From: Bremerella sp. TYQ1
GTDB lineage: Bacteria; Planctomycetota; Planctomycetia; Pirellulales; Pirellulaceae
DNA: 64,000 nt
Assembly (NCBI RefSeq): GCF_020150455.1
Contig: NZ_CP083740.1
Location: forward strand, 3,100,001 to 3,164,000
Reading direction: 5' to 3'
Every line of letters starts with the position of its first letter. Position 1 is the first letter of the stretch. Position numbers and translations under genes: made by a program. Below are positions 44,311-53,800 of the stretch, in pieces. The notes under the pieces were generated by a model. It saw nothing but the letters and a program-made list of their open reading frames with translations, did no database searches and was not told the DNA's origin.

Positions 44311-45324
44311 ATGCTTCGCACCTTCTCTCTATTGATCGTCCTGCTTCTGTGCCTGCCGGCCGAAAGGGCACTCGCGCAGTCGACTTATTACAGTGATGTG
44401 CCGCTGGGGATTGATTGGATCATTGTGCCGGACGACAACCCAGTGACGGCCGCCAAAGTGTCGCTCGGTAAACAGCTGTTCTTCGACCCGCGACTTTCCG
44501 GCAATGCAACAGTCAGTTGTGCAAGCTGTCACGATCCGAACAAAGGCTGGGCGGACGATCGGCGGTTTTCGCCAGGGGCCCATAACGAACTGACGACGCG
44601 AAACGTGCCTACCATTGTGAACGTGGGACTGCATCGTACGTTCTTTTGGGATGGTCGTGCTTCTTCTCTGGAAGAGCAAGCCCTTGCTCCGCTGACCAAT
44701 CCGCTGGAGATGGACAACGATCTGACGCAGCTTGAAAATCGCTTACGCGGGATCAAGGGTTATCGAAGCCAATTCGAGGCGATCTTTCCAGATGGAGTAA
44801 CGGCATCCAACGTGGCCAAAGCACTTGCGACGTTCCAGCGAACGCTTGTTGCCGGAGAAACGACCTACGACCGTTTTCGAGGAGGACATGCCAACGCTTT
44901 GGAAGGCGAGATCGGCCAAGGCAGCGGGATCTTCTTTGGGAAAGCACACTGCGGCAATTGTCACATCGCGAAGGTCTATACCGACCATCAGTTTCACAAC
45001 ATCGGCACGGGGCTCGATGGCCTCCGCCAAGAGCCAGGACTGTCAGCGATCACCGGTCGTCAGGAAGACGTGGGCAAGTTCCGCACGCCGCTGCTCAGAG
45101 ACTTGGCGCGAACGGCTCCTTATTTTCACGACGGCAGCAAAGCAACGCTGGAAGAAGTGGTCGACTTCTATAACGAAGGAGGCGGCAAGAATCCTCGACT
45201 CGATCCGCACATCGTTCCGCTTAATTTAACGCCGGGCGAGAAGAAAGCACTCGTCACGTTCTTACGCGAAGGGCTTCGCAGCAACGTTTATCCGCAGATC
45301 GAAAAGCCGAATTTGCCACGATAA
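44311..45324 (+). CDS. Diheme cytochrome c peroxidase (CCP/MauG family)
   Basis: This 337-residue exported protein has a signal peptide (to LAQST), CASCH at 70-74 and CGNCH at 214-218, GKQLFFDPRLSGN and the FRTPLLRDLARTAPYFHDG motif, and LTPGEKKALVTFL near the end. The usual family length is about 320-340, so it is complete. It reduces hydrogen peroxide in the periplasm with electrons from small c cytochromes, or modifies a protein cofactor if MauG-like. Sits alone after deoC by 71 bases, perhaps co-transcribed. Confidence 0.92.
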   Translation: MLRTFSLLIVLLLCLPAERALAQSTYYSDVPLGIDWIIVPDDNPVTAAKVSLGKQLFFDPRLSGNATVSCASCHDPNKGWADDRRFSPGAHNELTTRNVPTIVNVGLHRTFFWDGRASSLEEQALAPLTNPLEMDNDLTQLENRLRGIKGYRSQFEAIFPDGVTASNVAKALATFQRTLVAGETTYDRFRGGHANALEGEIGQGSGIFFGKAHCGNCHIAKVYTDHQFHNIGTGLDGLRQEPGLSAITGRQEDVGKFRTPLLRDLARTAPYFHDGSKATLEEVVDFYNEGGGKNPRLDPHIVPLNLTPGEKKALVTFLREGLRSNVYPQIEKPNLPR

Positions 45325-45325
45325 G

Positions 45326-45526
45326 CTACGTGTCGGTTTCGAGACACTCAAGCTCGGTGTAAAACATCGCAGCTGGATCGATTCGATTGGCTTCCAGAAA
45401 TGCCTCGCGTTGTTGTACGACATCTGTCTTTGCGAGTGCCGGCAAAACGATCCCCCATACGCCGGTAATGACAAGCATGACCAGCGTCAGAGCGAACCAA
45501 CCTTTGGATGTTGCAGCATTCGGCAT
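45326..45526 (-). CDS. Small membrane protein, partner of the YeiH transporter gene
   Basis: This 66-residue protein has one hydrophobic helix (WFALTLVMLVITGVWGIVLPAL) and an acidic C-terminus ending ELECLETDT. The ATG at 45526 lies 5 bases after the stop of the YeiH-family gene on the same strand, so it is almost certainly co-transcribed. No family is recognised. Small single-helix proteins next to transporters often act as accessory or regulatory subunits, which is the inference here. A longer upstream frame overlaps the transporter and is rejected. Confidence 0.65.
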   Translation of the reverse strand: MPNAATSKGWFALTLVMLVITGVWGIVLPALAKTDVVQQREAFLEANRIDPAAMFYTELECLETDT

Positions 45527-45531
45527 AACAG

Positions 45532-46935
45532 TTACCAAGGAATCACTTTGAAGGCGATGTAAGCCATGATCAGCGTCAGCACCACGTTGAGCGTCTGACC
45601 GCAAATGTAAAGTACCAGCGGCTTGCCTCCATAAAACTGCGACGACAACTGCCGGAAGTTCAGATCGATTCCAATGCAGACAAACGCCAGGCAAAAGAGC
45701 CATCCACGCAGTCCTTTGGTAACCGAAGTGGTCGCGGAGACCAACACTTCTCCTTGATCGGAGGAAGCGTAGATCAACGAGGCGACAATCGATGCTCCAA
45801 TAAAGCCGAGAACGAACTTAGGAAAGCGTTTCCAGATTTCACCGGCACCAATCTTGGGAGCTTCGCCATCTTCAGAGTCCGAACGCGTCGTCCAGTAAAC
45901 GGCGACGCCAAACGCGATCACGCCGATCAGGATGTTCTGGATCATCTTCACGGTAGTAGCAACTTCCAATGCTTCCTGGCCGAGAATTCCCCCGGCAACC
46001 GCGACGGCACCGGTGGCATCAATCGTTCCGCCGATCCAAGCACCACCCACTTCCGCGTCTAAACCCATCACGGTAATCAACACCGGCATGACAGCCATCA
46101 TGATGGCTGTGAAGCAGAGCGAAAGCCCAATCGCGACCGACAGTTCTTCCTTCTTCGCACGACATGCGGCGGCCGTTGCGATGGCAGCCGAGACACCACA
46201 CACCGACATATCGGCCGAGATGGTCATATTGAGCGATGCGGACTTCATCTTCAGAATCTTCTGTCCAAACCAGAAGGTGGTGACCAGCACGATCGGTGTG
46301 ACCACCCAAGCAATCATGATGCCAGGCATCCCGAGCGCCATCAGGCGACTGAACAAAACTTCCGCCCCCAGTAGCACCAGGCCGGTCTTGATGTACAACT
46401 CCGTTCGCATGGCCGCTTCGCCCATCGCCCCGAAGGCCTGTTTGCCGATTGTGTTGCCGATGATCAACCCAACAACGAGTGCCCACAGGGCATACTCGAG
46501 GTTGTAACTTTTCACGACCGTCTGTCCGGCCAAGATGTAAGCAATGGTCGCCAGCAGAAATAAAATCAAAAAGCCACCGAGGAACGCTCCAGGATTCGCC
46601 GCCGGTCGCATTAGCGGGGCCAGAGCCGTCATCAGCACGCCAAGGATGATCAATGCCCCTAAAATGCCAGGCCAAGTTAACTTCGGTTTATCGGCGGGGC
46701 CACTGAACGCTTCGAGCGGATTGGCAGTCCACCCCCCTGGCTTGGCGACATACCCCTTTAAGGGACTTTCGATTGAGGTAACCGTTTCGCCGTCGGTTTT
46801 CGCGTTCCCCATAGTGAACGTCGCCGCAAAGCAGAGGATCAATAATAAAACGCCAGCGAATATCGCAATGACGTCTTCCGAGAGGCCACGCTGGTTCTCA
46901 GGGGAGGACGCAGGGGTCGCTTCTGATTGGCTCAT
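45532..46935 (-). CDS. YeiH/UPF0324-family putative sulfate exporter
   Basis: This 467-residue polytopic membrane protein has about ten hydrophobic helices. Recognisable motifs are LWALVVGLIIGNTIG, KTGLVLLGAEVLF, MSVCGVSAAIATAAACRAKKEE, GGTIDATGAVAVAGGILG and the late CIGIDLNFRQL, characteristic of the UPF0324 family. The family is often near sulfur metabolism genes and is annotated as putative sulfate exporter, without firm proof. Its N-terminus carries an extra region (about 40-85) with KTDGETVTSIESPLKGY, predicted to be outside. Start ATG 46935. Confidence 0.88.
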   Translation of the reverse strand: MSQSEATPASSPENQRGLSEDVIAIFAGVLLLILCFAATFTMGNAKTDGETVTSIESPLKGYVAKPGGWTANPLEAFSGPADKPKLTWPGILGALIILGVLMTALAPLMRPAANPGAFLGGFLILFLLATIAYILAGQTVVKSYNLEYALWALVVGLIIGNTIGKQAFGAMGEAAMRTELYIKTGLVLLGAEVLFSRLMALGMPGIMIAWVVTPIVLVTTFWFGQKILKMKSASLNMTISADMSVCGVSAAIATAAACRAKKEELSVAIGLSLCFTAIMMAVMPVLITVMGLDAEVGGAWIGGTIDATGAVAVAGGILGQEALEVATTVKMIQNILIGVIAFGVAVYWTTRSDSEDGEAPKIGAGEIWKRFPKFVLGFIGASIVASLIYASSDQGEVLVSATTSVTKGLRGWLFCLAFVCIGIDLNFRQLSSQFYGGKPLVLYICGQTLNVVLTLIMAYIAFKVIPW

Positions 46936-47218
46936 AGAGGCAGTTCGGCATTAAGGGAGCGGTTTTGGCGGGCAAACAATCACCAAAAATATAACCAAAT
47001 CGTTAAGAGTTCCCAAGCCAGACCCCCACAAGATCAAGCTCTCTGCGGCGAATCACCCCCTAGAATACCCAGGGATTGGCAGAATAGGAAAATCCCTTAC
47101 CCCTTGTGACGAGAATCTCGCGGAGATCGCTGCAAGGATGGTCCCACTTACAGTAGAATGCGTTATGGCCAATCCCCCTCGAACGACGTACTATCGAAAC
47201 GAAGTGGGGAGGTCGCTA

Positions 47219-48337
47219 ATGAAACTTCTTGGTTCGGAGGCCCCTCGCAGGCTGCGCATGTTTCCCGACGAGACTGCCCACAGCAATTTGAAAGACAACG
47301 AGCGGGTCGTGCTCTACCCTTCCTATGCCTATCCCGATCCGGATAAAAACGGATGGATACTTCAGGTTCATGGAAGTGTATCCGAGGCGGTACCGGAAAA
47401 TCTGCCGCGCAAAATTCTGATTCGTGTGCTCGCTCGTTTGATGGGAGCCACCCAGGAACAGCTCGAAACGGCGGTCTTCAAGCAACGCATTCTCGGCTTC
47501 ACCGTTTATCAACATGGCGGTAAGCAAATTGCCGTGAAGATCGGCGATAAGCTTTATCAGTTGCGCGGCAAGACCAAGAAGAACGGCCAGTTCCGCGGTA
47601 CGGTGCTGATTCCTAACGAAGATGTCGACACTATCGCGATGACCGTCGGCGCGACGCGGCATGTGCGTTACGCGATCCACTCGCAGTATGATGTCGCGAC
47701 CCCGCTGGAAGGCCTGGTCAAGCTAATCGACCATCAAGGGGTATCGGTCATTTCCGATATCGACGACACCGTCAAGCATACTCAAGTGGCGACACGCAAG
47801 GATATGCTTGCCAACACGTTTCTGCATGAATTCGCGACGGTGCCGGGGATGGTCGAGCTTTATCAGAAGTGGTACGAGCAAGGAGCTTCGTTCCATTATG
47901 TGACGAGCAGCCCCTGGCAGCTGTTCGAGCCGCTTTCGGAGCTGTTCAAAGACAAAGGCCTGCCGGATGGCTCGTTCCATATGAAGAGTGTTCGCTTTCG
48001 TGACCCCACCGTGCTGCAGCTGTTTATTGCTCGGCGCTGGGGCAAACGGAAAGCAATCAAGCAGCTTCTGCGCACGTTTCCCGATCGCAAGTTTGTGCTG
48101 GTGGGCGACTCTGGCGAGAAAGACCCTGAAACGTACGGCCTGATGGCGAATAAGTTTCCGGATCAAGTCGCGAAGATCTTCATTCGTGATCTTGGTGGCA
48201 AGAACTCGAATGAAAAGCGGTACGCCAAAGCTTTCAAAGGCGTACCCAAAGAGAAATGGCACTGCTTCCAGTGCCCTACCGAATTGCACGACTACGACGT
48301 ATCGGTATCGACCGAACATGTCGACACCGAGGACTGA
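47219..48337 (+). CDS. App1/DUF2183-type phosphatidate phosphatase-like protein
   Basis: This protein of about 372 residues has an N-terminal beta-rich domain (ERVVLYPSYAYPDPDKNGWILQVHGSV) followed by a HAD-like catalytic domain with SDIDDTVKHTQV (D180, D182), SFHYVTSSPWQLFEPL, and FVLVGDSGEKDPETY carrying the second acidic site. This is the DUF2183 family of App1-type phosphatidate phosphatases. Three starts are open: 47138, 47165 and 47219. The last is preferred because GGGGAGG lies 6 bases before it. Inferred substrate is phosphatidic acid or a related phospholipid. No lipid gene is adjacent. Confidence 0.85.
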   Translation: MKLLGSEAPRRLRMFPDETAHSNLKDNERVVLYPSYAYPDPDKNGWILQVHGSVSEAVPENLPRKILIRVLARLMGATQEQLETAVFKQRILGFTVYQHGGKQIAVKIGDKLYQLRGKTKKNGQFRGTVLIPNEDVDTIAMTVGATRHVRYAIHSQYDVATPLEGLVKLIDHQGVSVISDIDDTVKHTQVATRKDMLANTFLHEFATVPGMVELYQKWYEQGASFHYVTSSPWQLFEPLSELFKDKGLPDGSFHMKSVRFRDPTVLQLFIARRWGKRKAIKQLLRTFPDRKFVLVGDSGEKDPETYGLMANKFPDQVAKIFIRDLGGKNSNEKRYAKAFKGVPKEKWHCFQCPTELHDYDVSVSTEHVDTED

Positions 48338-48371
48338 TCGTTAGCGGCAGTTGAAGTGTGCCGATGCGGCT

Positions 48372-48611
48372 TTAAACTTGGGTATAGCCAAGTCCGGTGA
48401 TGATCTCGTACATCTCTTCGTACGTGATGAATCGACGACGATTGCGAAGCTTGTATTCGTCGATCGCCAGAGCCAATTCCTGAGCTCCCGGCGAGAGCCC
48501 TTCATGACTGTTGGTGAACTGACGTCGTTCAAACACTGGCGTTTCGCCAGGCTTTCGAGGGCTACGACGGTCGACAAACGGCGTGGTCGTCGCCGGCACA
48601 GATTGATTCAT
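48372..48611 (-). CDS. Small conserved-looking protein, function unknown
   Basis: This 79-residue protein has a Thr/Pro-rich start, FERRQFTNSHEGLSPGAQELALAIDEYKLRNRR, and then FITYEEMYEIITGLGYTQV, a small helix-turn-helix-like shape. GGAG stands 9 bases before the ATG at 48611, but directly against an ATG at 48620, so the former is the start. It resembles small planctomycete proteins seen by eye in related genomes, but no family name is known to me. Located at the tail of the App1 gene, on the opposite strand. Confidence 0.6.
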   Translation of the reverse strand: MNQSVPATTTPFVDRRSPRKPGETPVFERRQFTNSHEGLSPGAQELALAIDEYKLRNRRRFITYEEMYEIITGLGYTQV

Positions 48612-48809
48612 CACAAGCATCTCCGACTGTCAGTCTTCAACTATCAATTCTCGGAAAACTACCGAGGTTTTGGTCTTGAAAACCTAGATCGCATGTTCCC
48701 GAAGTCAAACCGTGATGACGGATAGCCACAATGGAACTGCCGCCCTGGCCGGAGTTGTCTCCTACGATCATTACAACTGCTACCAATGGACCAGAAACGT
48801 AGCCGATTC

Positions 48810-49751
48810 TTAACGACGCATTGCTTGCTGGGCTTGTTGACGGAACGCGGGAAGCTGACCGACCAGCTTCAGCGCAGAAGGATGTTGCGGGTCACGCTGC
48901 AGTGCCGAATTGACCGCGTACTCGGCGCGAGCCAGTCTTCCGGCTGCCACTTCACACTCGGCCCAAACGTAGAGCATATCGGCCGACATTTCGTTGGCTT
49001 CCGCCAATTCGCCAAGGCAATCGGCCGCCTCCAAGTGCCGCCCCAAGTCGCGATACGCAAGCGCTTGTTCGGCACCGACGTCGGCCGGAAGGCGATGCCC
49101 GAACTCGACTTGCCGGACCAATGAGATACAAGCCAACGCTTGGCTAGGCTGTCCTAGCTGACGATACGTCGACGCCAGGCGAACTTGCACGTCGCGATTG
49201 GTCGAGTCGCCGTTGGTTGCCGCGCGAATGTAAGAAAGCTTCGCCGACTCAAGGTCTCGTCGGACCAGGGCCAAGTCTCCTTGAAGCTGCCAGGCCGGGG
49301 CGAACTTCGGATCGCATTCAATGGCTCGGTTGGCCGAGATGTGGGCTTTGGTAGGGTCGCCAGCGTCGAGATACATTCGTCCCAGCGTCGCATGCAAGTT
49401 AGGATCGTCGCTTCCTAGCGGCATGGCGGCTTCCAGCTCGGCGATCGCCTCTTTCGGCTTGCCAGTTTTCCAGAGCGTTTCCGCGTAATGCATCCGTGCC
49501 TGCAAGTCATACGGAGCGTTCTTTTTCGCTTCAGCGAGGAACTTCTCGGCGTTTTCCCAATCGTCGCGATGCATGGCCTGAACACCACGCTGGGTAAGCT
49601 GGCGAGCCTGAACAACTTGTTGATGCGACGCATTGGCCTGACTGAACGTGCTGCAACCACTGAAAACTGCTAGCATCAGCGCAGCGAGTACGCCTCCGCT
49701 GGCAGACTGCCAGCGGCACTTTGCAGTTGTCGAAGATTGCATCCGATTCAT
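48810..49751 (-). CDS. TPR lipoprotein
   Basis: This protein of about 313 residues has a lipobox in FSGCSTF, so it is tethered to a membrane outside the cytoplasm, and is followed by six to seven TPR units (AMHRDDWENAEKFLAEAKKNAP; ATLGRMYLDAGDPTKAHISANRAI; ALAYRDLGRHLEAADCLGELA). The start is either ATG 49751 (GGA eight bases before) or ATG 49772; both keep the signal. Likely scaffold for an envelope protein complex. Confidence 0.78.
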   Translation of the reverse strand: MNRMQSSTTAKCRWQSASGGVLAALMLAVFSGCSTFSQANASHQQVVQARQLTQRGVQAMHRDDWENAEKFLAEAKKNAPYDLQARMHYAETLWKTGKPKEAIAELEAAMPLGSDDPNLHATLGRMYLDAGDPTKAHISANRAIECDPKFAPAWQLQGDLALVRRDLESAKLSYIRAATNGDSTNRDVQVRLASTYRQLGQPSQALACISLVRQVEFGHRLPADVGAEQALAYRDLGRHLEAADCLGELAEANEMSADMLYVWAECEVAAGRLARAEYAVNSALQRDPQHPSALKLVGQLPAFRQQAQQAMRR

Positions 49752-49958
49752 AAGGTTTTCCGGCGATTCCATTCGCGGAAGAAGACCAACTGGCAGAGAC
49801 TACCAAACTGGCGATTTTCGTCCTAGATCAGGCTCGGCTGATGCTGTCGACCGCCAATAGGCAAAGCAGCTAAACCGGTTAAAATACGGGAAAATGTTAT
49901 CGATTCACCCTGAGGCGAGAGCCTCCGAAACTTGAACCAATACGCAACGAAGGCTGCC

Positions 49959-50384
49959 GTGGTTGCCACATACGACAATTTGGGCGTGAAGTTTTCTTAT
50001 CCCGAGAACTGGCGAATTTCGGAAGATCAGACAAACGCCTGGCCCCGAAGTGTCTCGGTTCATAGCCCTACTGAAGCGTTCTGGACGTTGATGATCTACG
50101 AACCTGGCACTGAGCTGGAAGCATTGGTCGACGCCGTTCGGGATGCGTTAAGTGAAGAATACACCGACTTCGAGTCGGTTCCCGCCGAGCAAACGATCGA
50201 AGATGTCGAACTGATTGGCTGCGACTTGAACTTCTACTGCTTGGACTTCCTGGTGCAAGCCAAAATTCGCGCAATGATGCTCGGCGTGCGTCCCTGCGTA
50301 ATCCTCTGCCAAGGGGAAGATCGCGAGTTCGAGGAATTGGATCAGGTATTCAGCGCCATCACACATGACCTGGTTCGCTCGTAG
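49959..50384 (+). CDS. Small cytosolic protein of unknown function, PsbP/DUF1795-like shape
   Basis: This protein of about 141 residues starts at GTG 49959, with GAAGG five bases upstream; the TTG at 49932 is an alternative. The pattern YDNLGVKFSYPENWRISEDQ and RSVSVHSPTEAFWTLMIYEP and a final helical segment fits a PsbP/DUF1795-like alpha-beta sandwich. No signal peptide. It precedes the winged-helix gene by 93 bases and may be in the same operon. Confidence 0.6.
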   Translation: MVATYDNLGVKFSYPENWRISEDQTNAWPRSVSVHSPTEAFWTLMIYEPGTELEALVDAVRDALSEEYTDFESVPAEQTIEDVELIGCDLNFYCLDFLVQAKIRAMMLGVRPCVILCQGEDREFEELDQVFSAITHDLVRS

Positions 50385-50477
50385 GAGAAGACTGGCAATT
50401 GCCTCGGCGACTCCTCTATAATTTTCCCTGTTGGCGGATCAATCGACTTCGATTCTCAACTTGAGGAGAGCCTCGCG

Positions 50478-50726
50478 ATGTCCATTTCGACCGATCTCCA
50501 CGAAGACACCATGCAGAAGATTGGGGAAACGGCAGGCCACGTCTGGTCCTACCTATCGACCGAAGGGCCAGTCACGATCACCAAACTGACGAAGGAGCTC
50601 GGCGAAAAGAAGGATATCGTCCTGCAAGCCGTTGGCTGGCTCGCCCGAGAGAACAAGCTGTACTTCTTTGAAAAAGGCCGTAATAAGCTAATCGGCCTGA
50701 TCGACGAGCATGGATCGCCCACCTAA
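50478..50726 (+). CDS. DUF2582-type winged-helix protein
   Basis: This 82-residue protein is a winged-helix fold: GETAGHVWSYLSTEGPVTITKLTKELGEKKDIVLQAVGWLARENKLYFFEKGRNKLIGL. The family name is DUF2582. RBS GAGGAGA stands before the ATG at good spacing. A DNA-binding role is usual for the fold, but several homologues are not proven regulators. An imperfect inverted-repeat element follows it. Confidence 0.85.
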   Translation: MSISTDLHEDTMQKIGETAGHVWSYLSTEGPVTITKLTKELGEKKDIVLQAVGWLARENKLYFFEKGRNKLIGLIDEHGSPT

Positions 50727-50754
50727 CGCGATGGGCGAGAGCGTTTCCATGAAA

Positions 50755-50880
50755 GCTGTAGCGTCTGGGGCGCAAGCGAGGCAAGCTGTGCGCGGCGACC
50801 GAAGCAGGCGAATCCGCTAGATTCGTCGATACAGGTCAACAAAGCACAACGTAGCCACAGCCAGCCAGGGCGCTACAGAT
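50755..50880. repeat. Imperfect terminal inverted repeat, MITE-like
   Basis: GCTGTAGCGTCTGGG (50755-50769) and the complement of CCAGCCAGGGCGCTACAG (50861-50878) match at about 11 of 14 bases including the block CTGTAGCG. The pair encloses about 90 non-coding bases between two genes of unrelated function. This may be a small non-autonomous element or an extragenic palindromic repeat. No second copy is seen in the window. Confidence 0.3.
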
Positions 50881-50894
50881 AGAATGGAACCGCT

Positions 50895-53800
50895 CTAGTT
50901 CGCCACGTCGTCGTAAATCGGCAAGTGACGGTGATAAACTTCCAGCGACAGGAGGTTCATCGTTGTCACATAGATCCGCCCGGCAAAGCCTCCCCAGCGA
51001 TCAGGCACGCGGCCTTTGGGGTCCCAACTGCCAGCCGCTGGGCCTTCCAACACTTGGGTTTGCTCGAGCATGACGTGCAGTTTGCTGTCCCATGCTTCCC
51101 AGTGATCGCCTCGCATGTGGAACATCACCTGGGTCGCGTAATACCAGTAGTACGTGTCTCGTAAAGGCGCTTCCGGCGTTCCCATCGCCGGCAGATTCTC
51201 TTTCAAATAGTCGGCGCTGTCCTGCAAGATCCGGCTGTCACGACGGTTGCCAAGATAAAGCTGGATCAAAGCGCCAACGGCAGTCATCGTTTGACTTGGA
51301 TCCCGTCCATGCCGCTGCTGCGGCGTGTTCGGTGCGTAAGGGTTATAAACATAAACGGCTCGGCCTCGCTGACGAGACTCTGCCGAAGCAAGCCATTTGC
51401 GAATCCCCTCGAACGATTTGGGATCGACTCGAAGTCCTGCCAATTGACCGCTCTTGAGAGCCAGCGTCATCCAACCGGTAACGGACGTGTCCGTCCCATG
51501 GCCTGGCGTGTATCGCCAACCACCGAGTTGCGGATCTTGTGAAGCCTCAATGTAATCCAGCGACTTTTGCGCTGCGGCCCGCAGCGATTCGTCCTGGGTC
51601 ATCCCGTAGGCTTCGCACAATGCCAAAGCGGCAATCGCATGGCTGTATAGACGACAACTCGAGTTGGAAGTCGCGTCCATCTCGATATATAAGTCGCCAT
51701 TCTCTTTCTGATTCTCGACAAGGAAGGTGACCCCGTCGCGAACTTCTTTTTCGTACTTGTCACTCAGGTGGTCGTAGCCAGCCCCCAGGAATGCCAACAA
51801 GGCAAGTCCTGTGGCAGCCGTATCCGAGTTGAGCGTGGAAAGTTCATCACGATACAGCGGGAAGTTTTCTGGGTGAACCGCGGCAAAGCCACGCAAACTC
51901 CACCGACCGTCAGACGACTGATGATTCGCCAGAAAGGCGAGACCACGTTCGATGGCAAGTTCTGTTTCACGACTAGGACGAATCGCACCATCCCCTGCCC
52001 CGCCCCCTTTACGCATCGCACGGCGACTGAAAGCTTCCGTCGGAACAGCAGCTTTAGTGCTAAGCAGCGGTCCCCGTCTTCCAGGCGAACGAACCGGAAT
52101 GTTGGCCATGTTCGTGGTAATCTGCGGAGCATCGCTGGTGCGGCGTCGGCCGATAAATCCTGGCTGTGTTGCCGATCCGATCGGAGCACCTGCTAAGTCG
52201 TTCACACCTGGTCGGCCTGACGGCATTGCCGGTCCGCCCAAGTTTCGTCGACGAATTTCTGGAACGCTGCCCAATCCAGGAAGCGATCCGGCAATGTCTC
52301 CCCCGCCAGGTTGCATCGCACCGCCACCACCGCCAGGGATGCCTTCGGCGGTCGCTTGAGTTCCCAGCACTGGACTTGCACCCGGCGATCGCCCGGCAGG
52401 CAGCCCTTGCGTTCCAGAGGCCATTTCGGCGAGCGAACCCTCTTCACTTCCGCGGGCGGCAGTTCCTCGGGCAAGCCCAGCTAAGTCGGTACCAAGGTTG
52501 GCCCCTGGAGAGCCAACTTCCACCGAACCGACTTGGCCTTCGCCAAACTCATCTGCCGCGTTGCCGTTAGTTCGGCCCACGTTCATCGAAGGCGTTGCAA
52601 ACTGACCGGAAGCCAACGCGGCCGCATTCGCTGCCGATTGATTACCGCCATTGGGTCCTTGGAAATCGATCTTCGTGCTTGGTCCAGCCATGGCCTGAGA
52701 ACCTGTTGCCGCCGATCGTCCGATGGATGGATTGTTCAAATCATTGGTGACAATTCCTTCGTCCCGTGCGGCCGAGCTACGAGTTGCCCCATGCTGTTGC
52801 ACCATCTCGGCGGTTCGACTTGCCGTCGAAGGCTTGGCCCACAATTGGCCAGGATTTACGGCATTCGCTTCGACACCATCGCCCCCCACTTCCTGTCGAG
52901 CCATGCTTCCCGCGGCAGGTTGAAGCTGCGAGTTGTTGGCCTGGCCAGGTGTAGGACGAGGGAGATTATCGCTAATCGTCGAGTTGACCGTCGGCAGGTT
53001 GCTTGTGGCTGAATTGCGAGCAAGATCAGCAGCGGCAGCCGACGGAGCAATTTGCATCTCGGGGTTTTGCTGGCTGCGTGTCATCGCCATGCTGGAAGCC
53101 ATCGTCGTGGGACTAGGCGAAACGGCAGACGCTCTCGGCTGATTGGCTTGCTGTTGCGATTGCTGGCGAGCCAGTTGGGCCGCTTGAGCCTGGGCGCGAA
53201 GCTGCTGTGGATTGGCTCGCTGAACTTCAACGGCATCTGCTTGCGTTTGTGCCAAATTGTTGGCTTCCATACGCTGCCGCTGAACTTCCTGAGCCTGACT
53301 GGGGGAAAGACTTGGTAGATCTTGGACCGTGTTTTGTCGTTGAATTTCGGTCGTTCGCTGAACGGCCTCCTGAATATTCGAGGCCTGACGCTGCATTTCT
53401 AAAGCTTGAGCGGAACGCTGAGCGGCGGCTTCGGCGGCTGAAAGTTCCGGCTGCTGCTGTTCTTGCCGTTGGACTTCGATTTGTTGAGCTTGCTCGACTT
53501 CGCGCTGCTGCATCTCGCGGGCCTGCTTGGCAAGCTCCGACGGCAAGTCTTGAAGCGTCTCTTGCTTAGGCTGCTCGACTTGCTGTTCCCGGCGATCCAT
53601 CTGCTCCGGTTCAACTTCGCGCGGTAACTCTTCCTGTGAGACTTCGTTCTCCTTCATCTGCGGCTGCTGGTGCTCGATCTTCTCTTGCTCGAGCGGATCG
53701 ACTTCCGCTTCAGCTTCTTTGGTTTCGACCGGCTGTTCGTATTCTCGTTCTGTCTCGCGATCTTCGTTGATCTGCGCGGGACTGTAGTCAGGAACGACGA

